Positions 1-7,810 of a stretch of DNA of 21,536 bases are shown here, piece by piece. The translations under genes were made by a program, and so were the position numbers. The DNA is from a virus. The stretch spans positions 1 through 21,536 of the IMG/VR virus record IMGVR_UViG_3300036770_008731, one strand, 5' to 3'. The stretch's first letter is position 1, and each line of letters opens with the position of its first letter. The notes under the pieces were generated by a model, which did not search any database, was not told where the DNA came from, and worked only from the letters and a program-made list of their open reading frames with translations.

Positions 1-372
1 TTAATCGCCAAATAAGTCAGGTTGTTTTTCTTTCACTGCACGCTTCTGTGCCCGGTTAATCACCTTGTAGATTCCCCGAACGGACATATTAAATTTGCGA
101 GCAAGCTCTGCGATGTTACGTCCGTTGAATTCATCATATATGACGCGGTCGCGTTGGGCTAGTTTGTACAGAAAGTTCTTCGGGAAATTAATCAGCTGGC
201 CGCCCCAGTGGTCAGCCAAGTGCTCTGCGATGGCCGTTGCAGCCTGTTCAGATACGTCGGTATCAACGCCGTGGTCGACAAGTACGTTCTTTGCCTGTTC
301 CACAACATCATCCAAAAGTTCATGGCGCAATGCCGCCATTCCGACCACTTTTTCTGTTTTAATTTCTGTCAT
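1..372 (-). CDS. mor: Mor/C-family transcriptional activator of late genes
   Basis: A 123-residue protein close in size to Mu Mor. The conserved half is residues 47-110: an IAEHLADHWGGQ segment, a PKN turn, then RDRVIYDEFNG followed by a helix-turn-helix (NIAELARKFNMSVRGIYKVI). In Mu, Mor and C bind as dimers just upstream of weak late promoters and recruit RNA polymerase. The reading frame is open to 456, but I choose the ATG at 372: it overlaps the end of the upstream gene by 14 bases, has GGTGG 7-8 bases upstream and gives the family length. It is the last gene of the leftward operon seen here, as expected for a product that links early to late expression. Its target is presumably the promoter near 10.7 kb. 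Family assignment is firm; the target is inferred. Confidence 0.88.
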   Translation of the reverse strand: MTEIKTEKVVGMAALRHELLDDVVEQAKNVLVDHGVDTDVSEQAATAIAEHLADHWGGQLINFPKNFLYKLAQRDRVIYDEFNGRNIAELARKFNMSVRGIYKVINRAQKRAVKEKQPDLFGD

Positions 373-847
373 CAGTTGCCACCGTTCTTCCGCCATAAGA
401 CCGCATCCGTTCATTAAATGCTGCCATGGCTTCACCCTTAGATTCAGGGCGCTCATGTTTCAGCTCAATGGAACTGCTGGTAGTGGCCACAGTGGCTGTC
501 GCCAGCTTGGCTGCCAGTACTTTTTTCAAATAGTTGTGATTGGCCAGCTGTTTTACCTGGCCGTTGATCCGGCTTGAATGAATTGAACTGACCGTGTCTT
601 GCAGCGCTTCTGATAACACTGCATGGTTGTTACTAAGTTCCAATGTTTCAGTCACCAGTGCCAGTGCTTTAGCATTGCTGAGGTCTTGTTTGGCTGGGCG
701 GAACAGCGCTAGGTATGCCACCAGCGCCGGGCCCATGCGGTACCCTAGTTTCGAAATAATGCCGAGCAACTGCCGGCCGGTTTCATCAGCTACCAGCTGA
801 TCAAGATGGATATTTGAATGGCAAATCGGGCAGCGGCCGAGCTTCAT
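359..847 (-). CDS. Phage early protein with N-terminal zinc-knuckle motif
   Basis: A 162-residue protein of unknown function. Residues 6-9 form a CPIC motif followed by H10, which could be half of a metal site. The middle (residues 35-80) is hydrophobic and helical, with GPALVAYLALFRPAK. A conserved-looking NHNYLKKVL segment lies near residue 105. Proteins of this build sit beside GemA in several transposable phages, as far as I recall, but I know no function. The start ATG overlaps the stop of gemA (ATGA) and is preceded by GGAG at good spacing. Expression is probably coupled to gemA. The position between gemA and mor suggests an early regulatory or replication-linked role, which is inference only. 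Confidence 0.7.
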   Translation of the reverse strand: MKLGRCPICHSNIHLDQLVADETGRQLLGIISKLGYRMGPALVAYLALFRPAKQDLSNAKALALVTETLELSNNHAVLSEALQDTVSSIHSSRINGQVKQLANHNYLKKVLAAKLATATVATTSSSIELKHERPESKGEAMAAFNERMRSYGGRTVATDDRN

Positions 848-1419
848 GCGTCAGCTCCGTGGACTTTGTTCCACTTGGCCAGCAGCTGGTTGTAACTCAT
901 TTGCGGAAAAACTGAGTGCCCGTTTTTTTGCAACGCGCTGAACATTAATCTGCGGCACCACTTCTTTAGAGATTCCAGAACCATTAACGCGCTGCCTGGC
1001 GTCAACCATTCCACCGAACTGATACCGGCGCCATTATTCAGCTCTGCTGTCTGGCGCTGTACCCAGCGGTTTAATGCTGTTTCAGAGCCGTCTCTGATAA
1101 AGCCGGCATTGAACATAAAAATCCAAATAGCTCTGATCACACTGCGTTCGTCTGCACCCTGATCAGGCGTTTTAGGACTGCGCTTTTTGTCAGCCTGCTT
1201 TGGCGTATTCGGTTTAACTTTGAAGCCGAGCTTGACCATGTTATCGAGCACTGCCTGCAGCTCTAAATCAGTCAGCGTTGAGCTACTTTTTTTGCCGCCA
1301 GCATGATAGGCCAGTAGTGCCCGATAGCTATCTTCTGCCATTAACAGCTGACTTTTCCCGACATGGATCAGTTGAATCAAACGACTACGATTTGAAACTT
1401 TTTTGCGAATATTGTTCAC
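844..1419 (-). CDS. gemA: GemA / Mu gp16-family protein (DUF1018)
   Basis: A 191-residue protein. The N-terminal 60 residues carry the family signature: LIQLIHVGKSQL, then a D-SYRALLA turn, then a TDLELQAVLDNMVKLGFK helix. The C-terminal half has the conserved WLTPGSALMVLESLKKW stretch. In Mu, GemA/gp16 is an early protein reported to affect host gene expression and DNA supercoiling; the mechanism is not settled. The frame is open to 1602, but the first 61 codons of that long version overlap a separate small gene in another frame and do not look like the family. I take the GTG at 1419, which has GGGGAG 8 bases upstream and overlaps the upstream stop (GTGA). The downstream gene starts in its stop codon. 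Confidence 0.85.
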   Translation of the reverse strand: MNNIRKKVSNRSRLIQLIHVGKSQLLMAEDSYRALLAYHAGGKKSSSTLTDLELQAVLDNMVKLGFKVKPNTPKQADKKRSPKTPDQGADERSVIRAIWIFMFNAGFIRDGSETALNRWVQRQTAELNNGAGISSVEWLTPGSALMVLESLKKWCRRLMFSALQKNGHSVFPQMSYNQLLAKWNKVHGADA

Positions 1420-1592
1420 GCCAGCATCTCCCCAATAAAAGCACTCGCAAGCGAAGGTACCAACAAATAAAAACCGCATTGCATAGCAGGTTCTGAAAAA
1501 AACATGAGACCAAGACCAATGATTAGACCTGCCACCAAACAACCGCAGATACCGCCGTATTTCATGTTGATAAAAAGCGATTGCCAATCCAT
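1416..1592 (-). CDS. Small membrane protein, 58 residues
   Basis: This gene is easily missed because it is short and lies under a longer open frame. It starts at ATG 1592 (MDWQSLFINM) with GGTGG about 7 bases upstream and ends in ...GEMLA with its TGA sharing bases with the GTG start of gemA. That overlap is the junction used by most genes of this operon, which is the best evidence that it is real. The protein has a first hydrophobic helix at residues 15-32 (CLVAGLIIGLGLMFF) and a second at about 38-54 (CGFYLLVPSLASAFIG), so it is probably a two-helix inner-membrane protein. I recognise no family. A role near the early/late switch, or in superinfection exclusion, is possible but unsupported. 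Confidence 0.6.
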   Translation of the reverse strand: MDWQSLFINMKYGGICGCLVAGLIIGLGLMFFSEPAMQCGFYLLVPSLASAFIGEMLA

Positions 1593-1623
1593 CTATTACC
1601 ACCCGTTCTACTATTTGGCTGCT

Positions 1624-1668
1624 CGTCAGTACCGGTGAACCACCACCGGCAGACGCCTTTCGGCGTTT
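1624..1668 (-). promoter_or_regulatory. Two tandem hairpins in early-operon gap
   Basis: The 79-base gap between 1592 and 1672 is the widest break in an otherwise overlapping operon. On the transcribed strand it holds ACGCC-GAAA-GGCGT (1653-1666), a five-pair stem closed by a GNRA-type tetraloop. It is followed by CCGGTG-N6-CACCGG (1632-1649). Neither is followed by a T-run, so a classical intrinsic terminator is unlikely. RNA stability, pausing or attenuation before gemA and mor are alternatives. Confidence 0.4.
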
Positions 1669-1671
1669 CGC

Positions 1672-1983
1672 TTAGTCGTCAAACTCAATCAGTTCTTCTG
1701 CTTCGTCCGGGTCTTCAACCCCGATCAACTCGCCACTGTTTTTAAGTTCTTCAATGCGTGCGCGGTAGCCATCAATGTCCTTTTCGGAATAACTGCCGTC
1801 TTCCAACAGTTCCAGTGCAACTTCTAAACGCTGCTCTAAGGCAAACGTGCGGCCGATACTGTTTTCTTCCCAGGCGATCGCGTGACAATCCACTTCAATT
1901 CCCTGGACATTGATTTTTGGACCAAGCTTTAAATCAACGCCTTCAGGGATGGATATAGTGATCGTGGTGTAGTTTTCGCTCAT
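1672..1983 (-). CDS. Acidic early protein of unknown function
   Basis: A 103-residue acidic protein. The first half (TTITISIPEGVDLKLGPKI, then GIEVDCHAIAWEEN) looks like beta strands. The second half is a helical, Glu-rich tail ending in DPDEAEELIEFDD. I do not recognise the family. The start ATG overlaps the preceding small gene by ATGA and has GAGGTG just upstream. The strong negative charge is reminiscent of phage proteins that bind host DNA-binding proteins, but there is no further evidence for that. Confidence 0.65.
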   Translation of the reverse strand: MSENYTTITISIPEGVDLKLGPKINVQGIEVDCHAIAWEENSIGRTFALEQRLEVALELLEDGSYSEKDIDGYRARIEELKNSGELIGVEDPDEAEELIEFDD

Positions 1984-2135
1984 GCCATCACCTCTTCGTA
2001 AATATCCATCGCCTTTAGCGCGACGGGTTGGTTATCAGATTTTGCCTGGCGGCGCAGGTAGGTCACGCACAGTTCGTACACATCACAGTCACCAGCACAC
2101 TCAGCTGCTTTCGCTTTGAAGTCTTCTGATGTCAT
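1980..2135 (-). CDS. Small Cys-containing early protein, 51 residues
   Basis: A short gene joined at both ends by ATGA overlaps: its ATG lies in the stop of the DUF3164 gene and its TGA lies in the start of the next gene. The product begins MTSEDFKAKAAECAGDCDVY, continues ELCVTYLRRQ and ends in IYEEVMA. It is mainly helical, with three cysteines at residues 13, 17 and 23. The C-x3-C-x5-C spacing does not match a metal site I know. Without this gene a 148-base hole would be left in the operon. Function unknown. Confidence 0.62.
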   Translation of the reverse strand: MTSEDFKAKAAECAGDCDVYELCVTYLRRQAKSDNQPVALKAMDIYEEVMA

Positions 2136-2752
2136 AACCGCACCGCCGCCATATCCAGTGGAATATGCATATAATTGTCGGTGTCACCGACACGCTCATA
2201 GACGCGGATATAAGAGGTGCTGCCGATAACCTGCAGTGAATCGCTGATCGCGTCCATCGCCTTGATCCAGCGTGGGTCTTTGATGTCGAGCCGGCGCAGG
2301 TTTAACACTCGGCCGATGGAAATTTTGCCTTGCTTGTCGACCGCAAATGCATTGTCGATGATGGCTTTAATTTCCGGCCGTGCTCCAACACTCCATTCCG
2401 CTACACATTCATCAATCAGCTCTTTAGCGGCTTGAATACGTTCGTCAAAGTTGATGTTGTCAGCATTGACCCGGACAATTTTGAATTGGCCATCAAAGGT
2501 GGCCAGACTGACATTGCCTTTTTTGCCACCCAACTTGGTGTTGTATTCTTGCAATGACAGGTCAACAAATGCCTCGATGTCACCAAAGGTGTTGGCTTTA
2601 AATTGCGTCATCAGTTGATTTAACTGTTTTGCTTTTTCAACAATTTCGCGCACCAACTGGTCACGCTGTTTGTCGATTGGTTTAATCAGGTCAACTGGTA
2701 CCAGCGAACCGCGGGCATCTCTCCAGTAACCTTCAGGGATTGGTTTATCCAT
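2132..2752 (-). CDS. DUF3164 family phage protein
   Basis: A 206-residue protein recognised from the N-terminal YWRDARGSLVPVDLIKPIDKQRDQLV stretch, from the central KLGGKKGNVSLATFDGQFKI segment and from QAAKELIDECVAEW. These are hallmarks of DUF3164, a family common in the early regions of Mu-like phages. The biochemical role is unknown. The start ATG at 2752 has AGGAG 6 bases upstream. It lies between the DUF2786 gene and the small Cys-containing gene, the same neighbourhood in which DUF3164 proteins usually occur in transposable phages. Confidence 0.85.
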   Translation of the reverse strand: MDKPIPEGYWRDARGSLVPVDLIKPIDKQRDQLVREIVEKAKQLNQLMTQFKANTFGDIEAFVDLSLQEYNTKLGGKKGNVSLATFDGQFKIVRVNADNINFDERIQAAKELIDECVAEWSVGARPEIKAIIDNAFAVDKQGKISIGRVLNLRRLDIKDPRWIKAMDAISDSLQVIGSTSYIRVYERVGDTDNYMHIPLDMAAVRL

Positions 2753-2764
2753 GACGAACTCCTA

Positions 2765-3451
2765 TCAGTTGTGAGTAAGTTGGCCCTGTGCTGCACCTGC
2801 AACACCGGCATTAAGAGTGACGTTTCTGCCCTGGGCTGCCCCTTCCAAATAAGCGGACATATCGCGGGCCTTTGGTTTAGCTGCGCGGGCTTTTACATCA
2901 GTTAAATCCGGGTGGTGCTTTTCCATGTACAGCTGGACAAGCCCCTGCTCATCCTCGGTTGGCACCAGTGCTTCAATCTTGCGAAGCACTGTCATAATCC
3001 AGCCTTCTGCAAACAGGTCAGCCCGATTGATTTTGGTAGAGCGCTTGAGGCGCTTGTTCAGCGTGTTCGCAAAGTTAGAGCGTGCTTTGACCAACTGAGG
3101 GGCCAGTACTTCATAGCAATAGGTGCCAATTTCGACCCGGTCTTTGGGGCCGACAAACACAATGGAATCACCCACATCACGATGCCAGGACAGGAAATAC
3201 TGCAGACCAAATGCAGTACCCACCGTATGCGATAACATCAATGACCAACGCGGCTGTTTTTCTGCTGGATTGACCCGCTTGGTATGCTGTTCTGCAATCT
3301 CATGCAACGCCACATCCGTTTCATTCAGCTGATGTTCTTTCATCAGTGCCTGAACCTTGCGCATCGCATTGGCGGCTTCATGTTCGCTACTGGTCGACTT
3401 GGCCAGCGCCAGCAGCTTTTTGATTTTGTCTAAAATACGCTCGTCCATCAT
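2765..3451 (-). CDS. DUF2786 domain protein
   Basis: A 228-residue protein. Residues 4-46 form a DUF2786 domain (ILDKIKKLLALAKST, HEAANAMRKVQALMKEHQL). Residues about 60-175 match the larger domain usually attached to it in phage proteins (TVGTAFGLQYF, SIVFVGPKDRVEIGTYCYEVL, then a basic NTLNKRLKRS segment). The C-terminal tail is Ala/Gly-rich (LEGAAQGRNVTLNAG). The family is widespread in phage early regions; its activity is not established. The start is ATG 3451, overlapping the upstream stop by ATGA, with GAGG upstream. A second Met codon follows at once (MMDERIL). Confidence 0.82.
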   Translation of the reverse strand: MMDERILDKIKKLLALAKSTSSEHEAANAMRKVQALMKEHQLNETDVALHEIAEQHTKRVNPAEKQPRWSLMLSHTVGTAFGLQYFLSWHRDVGDSIVFVGPKDRVEIGTYCYEVLAPQLVKARSNFANTLNKRLKRSTKINRADLFAEGWIMTVLRKIEALVPTEDEQGLVQLYMEKHHPDLTDVKARAAKPKARDMSAYLEGAAQGRNVTLNAGVAGAAQGQLTHN

Positions 3452-3630
3452 GCCGCCTCGCCAGTTTCGTTAATCTCATTTGGTTTTGGTCCGCCCAGCA
3501 TCCAAAGCAGTGCGTCTGCCACACCGTCTTCATAGGTTTTGCCGGGCTGATTAGTGCCAAACTGTTCACGGATTGACAGCGCCACCGCCAGTTCAATCTG
3601 GATAGCCTCAGTCGTCGGAAACATGCTCAT
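3448..3630 (-). CDS. Small early protein, 60 residues
   Basis: A small protein beginning MSMFPTTEAIQIELAVALSI, with a DGVADALLWMLGG helix in the middle and an acidic end (NEINETGEAA). No family recognised. It is tied to both neighbours by ATGA overlaps and has AAGGGGG at the right distance, so it is very probably translated. A longer open frame at 3387-3596 in another phase overlaps both this gene and the DUF2786 gene and lacks such signals. Confidence 0.62.
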   Translation of the reverse strand: MSMFPTTEAIQIELAVALSIREQFGTNQPGKTYEDGVADALLWMLGGPKPNEINETGEAA

Positions 3631-3914
3631 GCTGCCCCCTTGACGTTTGAAAGCTCAGCGGCCCAGGTCACCATGCAGCCGTGAAAACGGGCTGCATAAA
3701 TGCGTTCTGGATTGCTTGAGCGGCAACGCACGCTGATAGGCTGTGCGTCCTGAAGTTTTTTATTAATCAGCTTCTGAACTGGCGGCTGAATGGTGATGAT
3801 TGGGTGCAGGTTGCCCATGGCTACACTCATCACCTTAAAGCCACATTCACCCAACTTCTGCACCGCCACCTGGGCAGCGGTTAACTCTTGAACAATCTGT
3901 TTATGTGTTTTCAC
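3627..3914 (-). CDS. Conserved-looking early protein, 95 residues
   Basis: A basic protein starting at GTG 3914, four bases from the stop of the transposition ATPase gene, with a G-rich stretch upstream as ribosome binding site. The N-terminal helix (QIVQELTAAQVAVQKLGECG) is followed by beta-like segments (KVMSVAMGN, PIITIQPP) and a basic middle containing RCRSSNPERIYAARFHGC. Mixed alpha/beta with three Cys. I do not recognise it. Its place directly behind the transposase pair is where Mu keeps small host-takeover genes such as kil, but there is no similarity to claim. Confidence 0.6.
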   Translation of the reverse strand: MKTHKQIVQELTAAQVAVQKLGECGFKVMSVAMGNLHPIITIQPPVQKLINKKLQDAQPISVRCRSSNPERIYAARFHGCMVTWAAELSNVKGAA

Positions 3915-3915
3915 A

Positions 3916-5064
3916 TCACACCCCCAAAACTAATTCCGGTGTTACCAGTGGTGCGCCAATAACAGCAGCGTGGTTCATCGCTGCAGTCAGCACGTTATGA
4001 ATGGCCAGCGGGTACAGCACGCTAAAGTTCTGGCCGGTCAGTTTGTGCTGCAGTGCTTCAATCGCTTTGCTGTTCATCACTTCGTTCAGTGGCCGACCAA
4101 CCAGGCGGAAGCGGTGGCTCAGGTAGCCTTCCAGTTCATTGTCCAGCGGCAGCAGGTTGACCACTTCGCAGCGCTGCACCACTTCACGGACTGCCGGATT
4201 GCGTTCGTCCAGTTTTTGGCCCAGTTCGCTCTGGCCAATCAGTACGATGCCCAGCAGTTTGCTGAAACCATCTTCCAGTTCGAAAAACCGCTTCAGGTGC
4301 TTCAGGGTTGGGATAGGCAGGCCGTGTGCTTCTTCGATAATTAAGATGTGCCGGTTACCAGCGCGGAACGATTCCTTCAGCGTGTTGTGCACCTGGCGAA
4401 ACCGCGCCTCGGGGCTGCGCTTAGGTGTGACACCCGGCGCGACCGTGGCCATGATGGCTTCAGCGATATGGCCGGCTTTCAGCGTTTTGCCCTGGGTGTC
4501 GTTGTCTTCCATCCCAAGTACATAAGGTTCAATAACCAGAACCGGCTGGCTCTCGCTTTTAATCCACTCAATCAGGTCGCGACGCAGCGTGCTTTTACCT
4601 GAGCCAGATTCACCGACCACGGCCATAAAACCACCGTGGCGGGCTGTCATGCGCATGGCTTCACGCACATAGCGGATCTCAGGGGTTAAAAACACTTCGT
4701 CACTACTGCGCACTTCATCAAATGGGTTGCGCGGTAAATTGAAGGTGCGTTTAGCGGCTGGCGTTAACTGGTGTTTGCGTAGTAACATTAGTTGGTCCTC
4801 CAAGGACGTTTGCGTTGACTGGCCGGGGCTGTTCGCAGCAGCTCCGGTCTCTTCTTCAAATGCCTGGTCAATGTCGTTCCGGGCGATTCCCAGGCTGACC
4901 AGCCACGTTGTGATACTTGTCTTAATTTCTTCCTGGTCCATGCTGCGTGGGAACTGATGATGGTTAATCAGTTGCGCCACGGCGGCCGGGCTTAAATCCA
5001 GGTGTCTGGCCAGTTCGGCCTGGCTGGCTTTGTTGGCCAGTAAAATTTGTTTCAGCTTCAGCAT
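3916..5064 (-). CDS. AAA+ ATPase transposition protein, MuB/TniB-like
   Basis: A 382-residue ATPase that works with the adjacent transposase, activating it and choosing target DNA in the MuB/TnsC manner. The N-terminal helix-turn-helix (residues 6-36, SQAELARHLDLSPAAVAQLI) is probably DNA-binding. Walker A is GESGSGKST at 151-159. Walker B is HILIIEEAH at 239-247, with E244/E245 as the acidic pair. A sensor-like IVLIGQSELGQKL follows. The lead-in NPFDEVRSSDEVFLTPEIR resembles ExeA/TniB-type ATPases more than MuB of Mu. Its ATG overlaps the transposase stop by one base (TAATG), so translation is coupled and the two products are made together. Confidence 0.9.
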   Translation of the reverse strand: MLKLKQILLANKASQAELARHLDLSPAAVAQLINHHQFPRSMDQEEIKTSITTWLVSLGIARNDIDQAFEEETGAAANSPGQSTQTSLEDQLMLLRKHQLTPAAKRTFNLPRNPFDEVRSSDEVFLTPEIRYVREAMRMTARHGGFMAVVGESGSGKSTLRRDLIEWIKSESQPVLVIEPYVLGMEDNDTQGKTLKAGHIAEAIMATVAPGVTPKRSPEARFRQVHNTLKESFRAGNRHILIIEEAHGLPIPTLKHLKRFFELEDGFSKLLGIVLIGQSELGQKLDERNPAVREVVQRCEVVNLLPLDNELEGYLSHRFRLVGRPLNEVMNSKAIEALQHKLTGQNFSVLYPLAIHNVLTAAMNHAAVIGAPLVTPELVLGV

Positions 5065-6827
5065 TATTCGTTCCCCACAACCCGCAGCTTGGCCACAGGT
5101 TTAGTCAGTTGTTGGGCGATAGCATCCAGCTGATCTTCGGTGGTTCCTTCCGGATAACGTTGTTGCAGCCAGGCAAAATGCTCAGGTGTCCAGCTGGACC
5201 CCATTACTTTGTGCAGGCGCATTGCCAGCTCAACAGTACTGAGCTGCAGATGTTCAACCTGCGGTGCCTGCAGGTTGTGTGCAGTACCGCGGCGCGGCAT
5301 AAATACCGGCAGTTCGGCATCTTCCAGCGGCTTGTATGGGTTGAAGCGCCCACCCAGCGGCAGCTGTTTTGCTTTGCGGGCCGCCTCTGCCTCTGTCACC
5401 GAACTGGTGCCAGTCATCAGCTGCTCGATTTCTGTTTTCGCTTGCTGCGTTGGTGTTGCAGCCCGCTGGCTGAACCCTTCGCCAAAAACCTGTGCATTCA
5501 CAGAGAATCCGAACTCGCCTTTGATGACTTCGGGGATCACATGGAACACTTCTTTGCCGTCAAGGTCATGGCTGACCAACTGTGCCGCATCCGAGCGCCA
5601 AGGGTTTCGGGTGACCAGTACTTTCTGGCCAACCAGCACGCCTGGAACGTCTCTCACGTCATACACAGAGCCACCAAAACTGACTTGTAACTTCGGCGTC
5701 ACTTTGCGTTCTACCGGGGCTGCAATTGCCAGTTCCCGGCACACTTCCAAAGACGGCGCTTTAATCAACTGAGCTTCGCTGATCCGCATCCATACTGCTG
5801 AACGTGGTGCACCGTGGCGTCTGTGCACTGCGGTTGCGTTAAACACGGCACGCCACTGTGCAGCTAAGGCATTCAGCGCAGCTAAATCAGCTACAGGCCG
5901 AAAGCGCAGACCGCTTTCAAACTTGCGCTCAATGATGTTCCGGGCATTCTCCACCTGGCCTGTTGCCTGTGCATTGCCGGCTTCGTGGGCGATGGCCTGA
6001 ATGTCTAAAGCGCGACACAGGTTTTTGGTCATGTAACTGGTGTTGGCACTGCCTGGGTCCATGTACAAAATCTTTGGTACCCCGTGCAGCATGTCTGCGC
6101 CGCCGCGCTCCTGCATGGCGTTAATCAGCACACTGCAAAGGTTTTCGCCGCTCTCGGCACCCATCACGTATTCCACATATATCCAGCCGCTGGCGTGGTC
6201 GGTGATTTCATAAGACCAAACCCGGTCAGCCATCACCCGGTCCAGATTGGCCGGTTTGTTTTTGTAGAATTTGTCCTTGTCCATTACGTGCAGGCCGTTC
6301 GGGCCTTTACCTGGCTTGAGGTAATAAAGCACGCATAAACTGGCGTCGATTTGCCACACATGGTTCGGGTGTAAACTCGCCATCTCAATATGTGGTGCCG
6401 GCTGCGATAGTTGGTCTGGATGTACCCCCATGGCGCGCATCGCACGGGCAATTGCGCTGTAACTTAAAGGCAGTACTTCGCCGGTTTCGGTATCAATCCG
6501 CTCAGCCTTAATCAGGCCATTCGCTCGCAGGTGGTCTACCGCATCATTCAGGCTGTACAGACGCTTGCCGTGGCCTCTGATGCTGTCCGTCATTACACCG
6601 GCAATCATCAGCGCTTCGTCACGGGCCAGTTCATGCTGGCCCGCATCATTCCGGCGTTTACGTGGGGTCGACTTCACCGTCAGCTTGTTCAGATGGCGAT
6701 AAATGGTTTGAACAGACAGCTGCAGTTCCTCTGCGGCGGCGTTCACCAGTTGCTGCTTCTCTCCGTGACCGGCAGAGCGGATAGCTCTGGCCAGCGCAGC
6801 AATGCGCTCCACAACGACCGGGGTCAT
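5064..6827 (-). CDS. DDE (rve-fold) transposase, BcepMu/Tn552 type
   Basis: A 587-residue transposase that cuts and joins the phage ends for integration and replicative transposition. N-terminal DNA-binding part: one helix-turn-helix at about residues 22-50 (AAEELQLSVQTIYRHLNKL) and a second helical region at 67-135. The catalytic core has D161 (VWQIDAS), D257 (ILYMDPGS) and E293 (TGQVENARNIIERKFE). The last two are 35 residues apart, a D-x35-E arrangement. A C-terminal beta-rich domain follows (VSFGGSVYDV, then GQKVLVTRNPW), and then a tail that may contact the ATPase. The sequence is unlike MuA and closer to the Tn552/IS1604-type transposase described for BcepMu. The ATG has AGGAG 8 bases upstream. 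No mutation of the triad is seen. Confidence 0.92.
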   Translation of the reverse strand: MTPVVVERIAALARAIRSAGHGEKQQLVNAAAEELQLSVQTIYRHLNKLTVKSTPRKRRNDAGQHELARDEALMIAGVMTDSIRGHGKRLYSLNDAVDHLRANGLIKAERIDTETGEVLPLSYSAIARAMRAMGVHPDQLSQPAPHIEMASLHPNHVWQIDASLCVLYYLKPGKGPNGLHVMDKDKFYKNKPANLDRVMADRVWSYEITDHASGWIYVEYVMGAESGENLCSVLINAMQERGGADMLHGVPKILYMDPGSANTSYMTKNLCRALDIQAIAHEAGNAQATGQVENARNIIERKFESGLRFRPVADLAALNALAAQWRAVFNATAVHRRHGAPRSAVWMRISEAQLIKAPSLEVCRELAIAAPVERKVTPKLQVSFGGSVYDVRDVPGVLVGQKVLVTRNPWRSDAAQLVSHDLDGKEVFHVIPEVIKGEFGFSVNAQVFGEGFSQRAATPTQQAKTEIEQLMTGTSSVTEAEAARKAKQLPLGGRFNPYKPLEDAELPVFMPRRGTAHNLQAPQVEHLQLSTVELAMRLHKVMGSSWTPEHFAWLQQRYPEGTTEDQLDAIAQQLTKPVAKLRVVGNE

Positions 6828-6829
6828 AC

Positions 6830-7810
6830 TTATTGCTCCTGGTTAAACTGGGCTACCAGCGATTCAGCTTCTGCCAGTGCTTCTGGCCGCATCCAAGAAG
6901 GCTCTTCTTCGTAGAGCGAATCTTGCAGGCTGTACTGTTCTTTGAGCTGTTCTAACTGGCGTTCCAGATAACTGATCATGGTGCCTAAGTAGCTGTGTTG
7001 ATCGGTTGACGTGTTGCCGCCGTGTTTCATCAGTGCCTGTGCTGCAAAGAACAGCTTGTTCTTAAACAGCGCGTCAATTTCTGCCGCGATAGCTGCAGTC
7101 TCAGTGCGCAGTTGATGCTCCACGTCATCGGGTTTCTGGGTAATGATGCGGTACTTAGCCTTGTCCAGTGCCAGCTTGGTCTGGTCCAGTTCTTCGCGGG
7201 TTTTCTTCAGCAGTTGGCCCTGGGCGTCATAGTCGGCGCGGGCTTCTTCCAGGTCGGCAGAAAGCTGCTCTTTTTCCTTGCTGTGCTTGCTGATGATTTC
7301 TTCGGCAAGTTCCACAAAACCTTCTTTGTCGCCGGCTTTGGCTATTTCAATCAGTGCTTGCTTTTGGTCTGCAGGCAGCTTGCGGAACTGACGCAGCTCG
7401 CGATAACCGGCACCGATGCGAGTCAGGTTTTCCAGCGCTTCTTCACCAAACTGGCGCAGGTTCAAAATATCTTCGTCAGCTTTTTGGCGAGTAGTGCCGA
7501 CAGCCAGGCAAAAACCCTCCCAAGTGCCGACGTCAGCAATTTCGTTGCCGTGGCGATCAACCCCTTTTTTGCCCGCCAAGGCTTTATACATGCGGGTTTC
7601 CTTGATATGAGCCAATTTCGACAAACCGACGACCGTCGTCAGTTTTGCGATAGCGTCGGTCATTTGGATCTGGCCGATAATCTGGTTCAGGGTGTCCCGC
7701 TCTTCGTTCTGTTGCTCAAGCAATGCTGCAGTGTTTTGCAGACTTACCGCTTTATTCGCATCCAGTTCCATATCCAGTTGTTGTTCTTCTGTTCCTACTT
7801 GCTGCACCAT
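6830..7810 (-). CDS. Coiled-coil early protein upstream of transposase
   Basis: A 326-residue protein. Residues 45-140 look globular (LTTVVGLSKLAHIKETRMYKAL, GTWEGFCLAVGTTRQKADEDI, FGEEALENLTRIG). The GTWEGFC...ADEDI stretch resembles DNA-binding modules of phage proteins that recognise a motif and then act at a distance. Residues about 175-230 are a long charged coiled coil (KEKEQLSADLEEARADYDAQ), with another helical stretch at 270-300. The start has AGAGGA at 8 bases. It sits two bases ahead of the transposase gene, so it may be a transposition accessory or DNA-organising factor; that is inference. I cannot name a family with confidence. Confidence 0.75.
   Translation of the reverse strand: MVQQVGTEEQQLDMELDANKAVSLQNTAALLEQQNEERDTLNQIIGQIQMTDAIAKLTTVVGLSKLAHIKETRMYKALAGKKGVDRHGNEIADVGTWEGFCLAVGTTRQKADEDILNLRQFGEEALENLTRIGAGYRELRQFRKLPADQKQALIEIAKAGDKEGFVELAEEIISKHSKEKEQLSADLEEARADYDAQGQLLKKTREELDQTKLALDKAKYRIITQKPDDVEHQLRTETAAIAAEIDALFKNKLFFAAQALMKHGGNTSTDQHSYLGTMISYLERQLEQLKEQYSLQDSLYEEEPSWMRPEALAEAESLVAQFNQEQ

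Noticed and set aside
95-577. Plus-strand frame opposite mor
   Set aside because: The antisense shadow spans two recognised minus-strand genes and has a Ser/Trp/Cys-rich, gene-unlike composition.
1420-1602. Long form of gemA starting at 1602
   Set aside because: The extra 61 residues are Cys/Trp/Arg-rich, unlike the family, and overlap the small membrane gene with its own start and stop signals.
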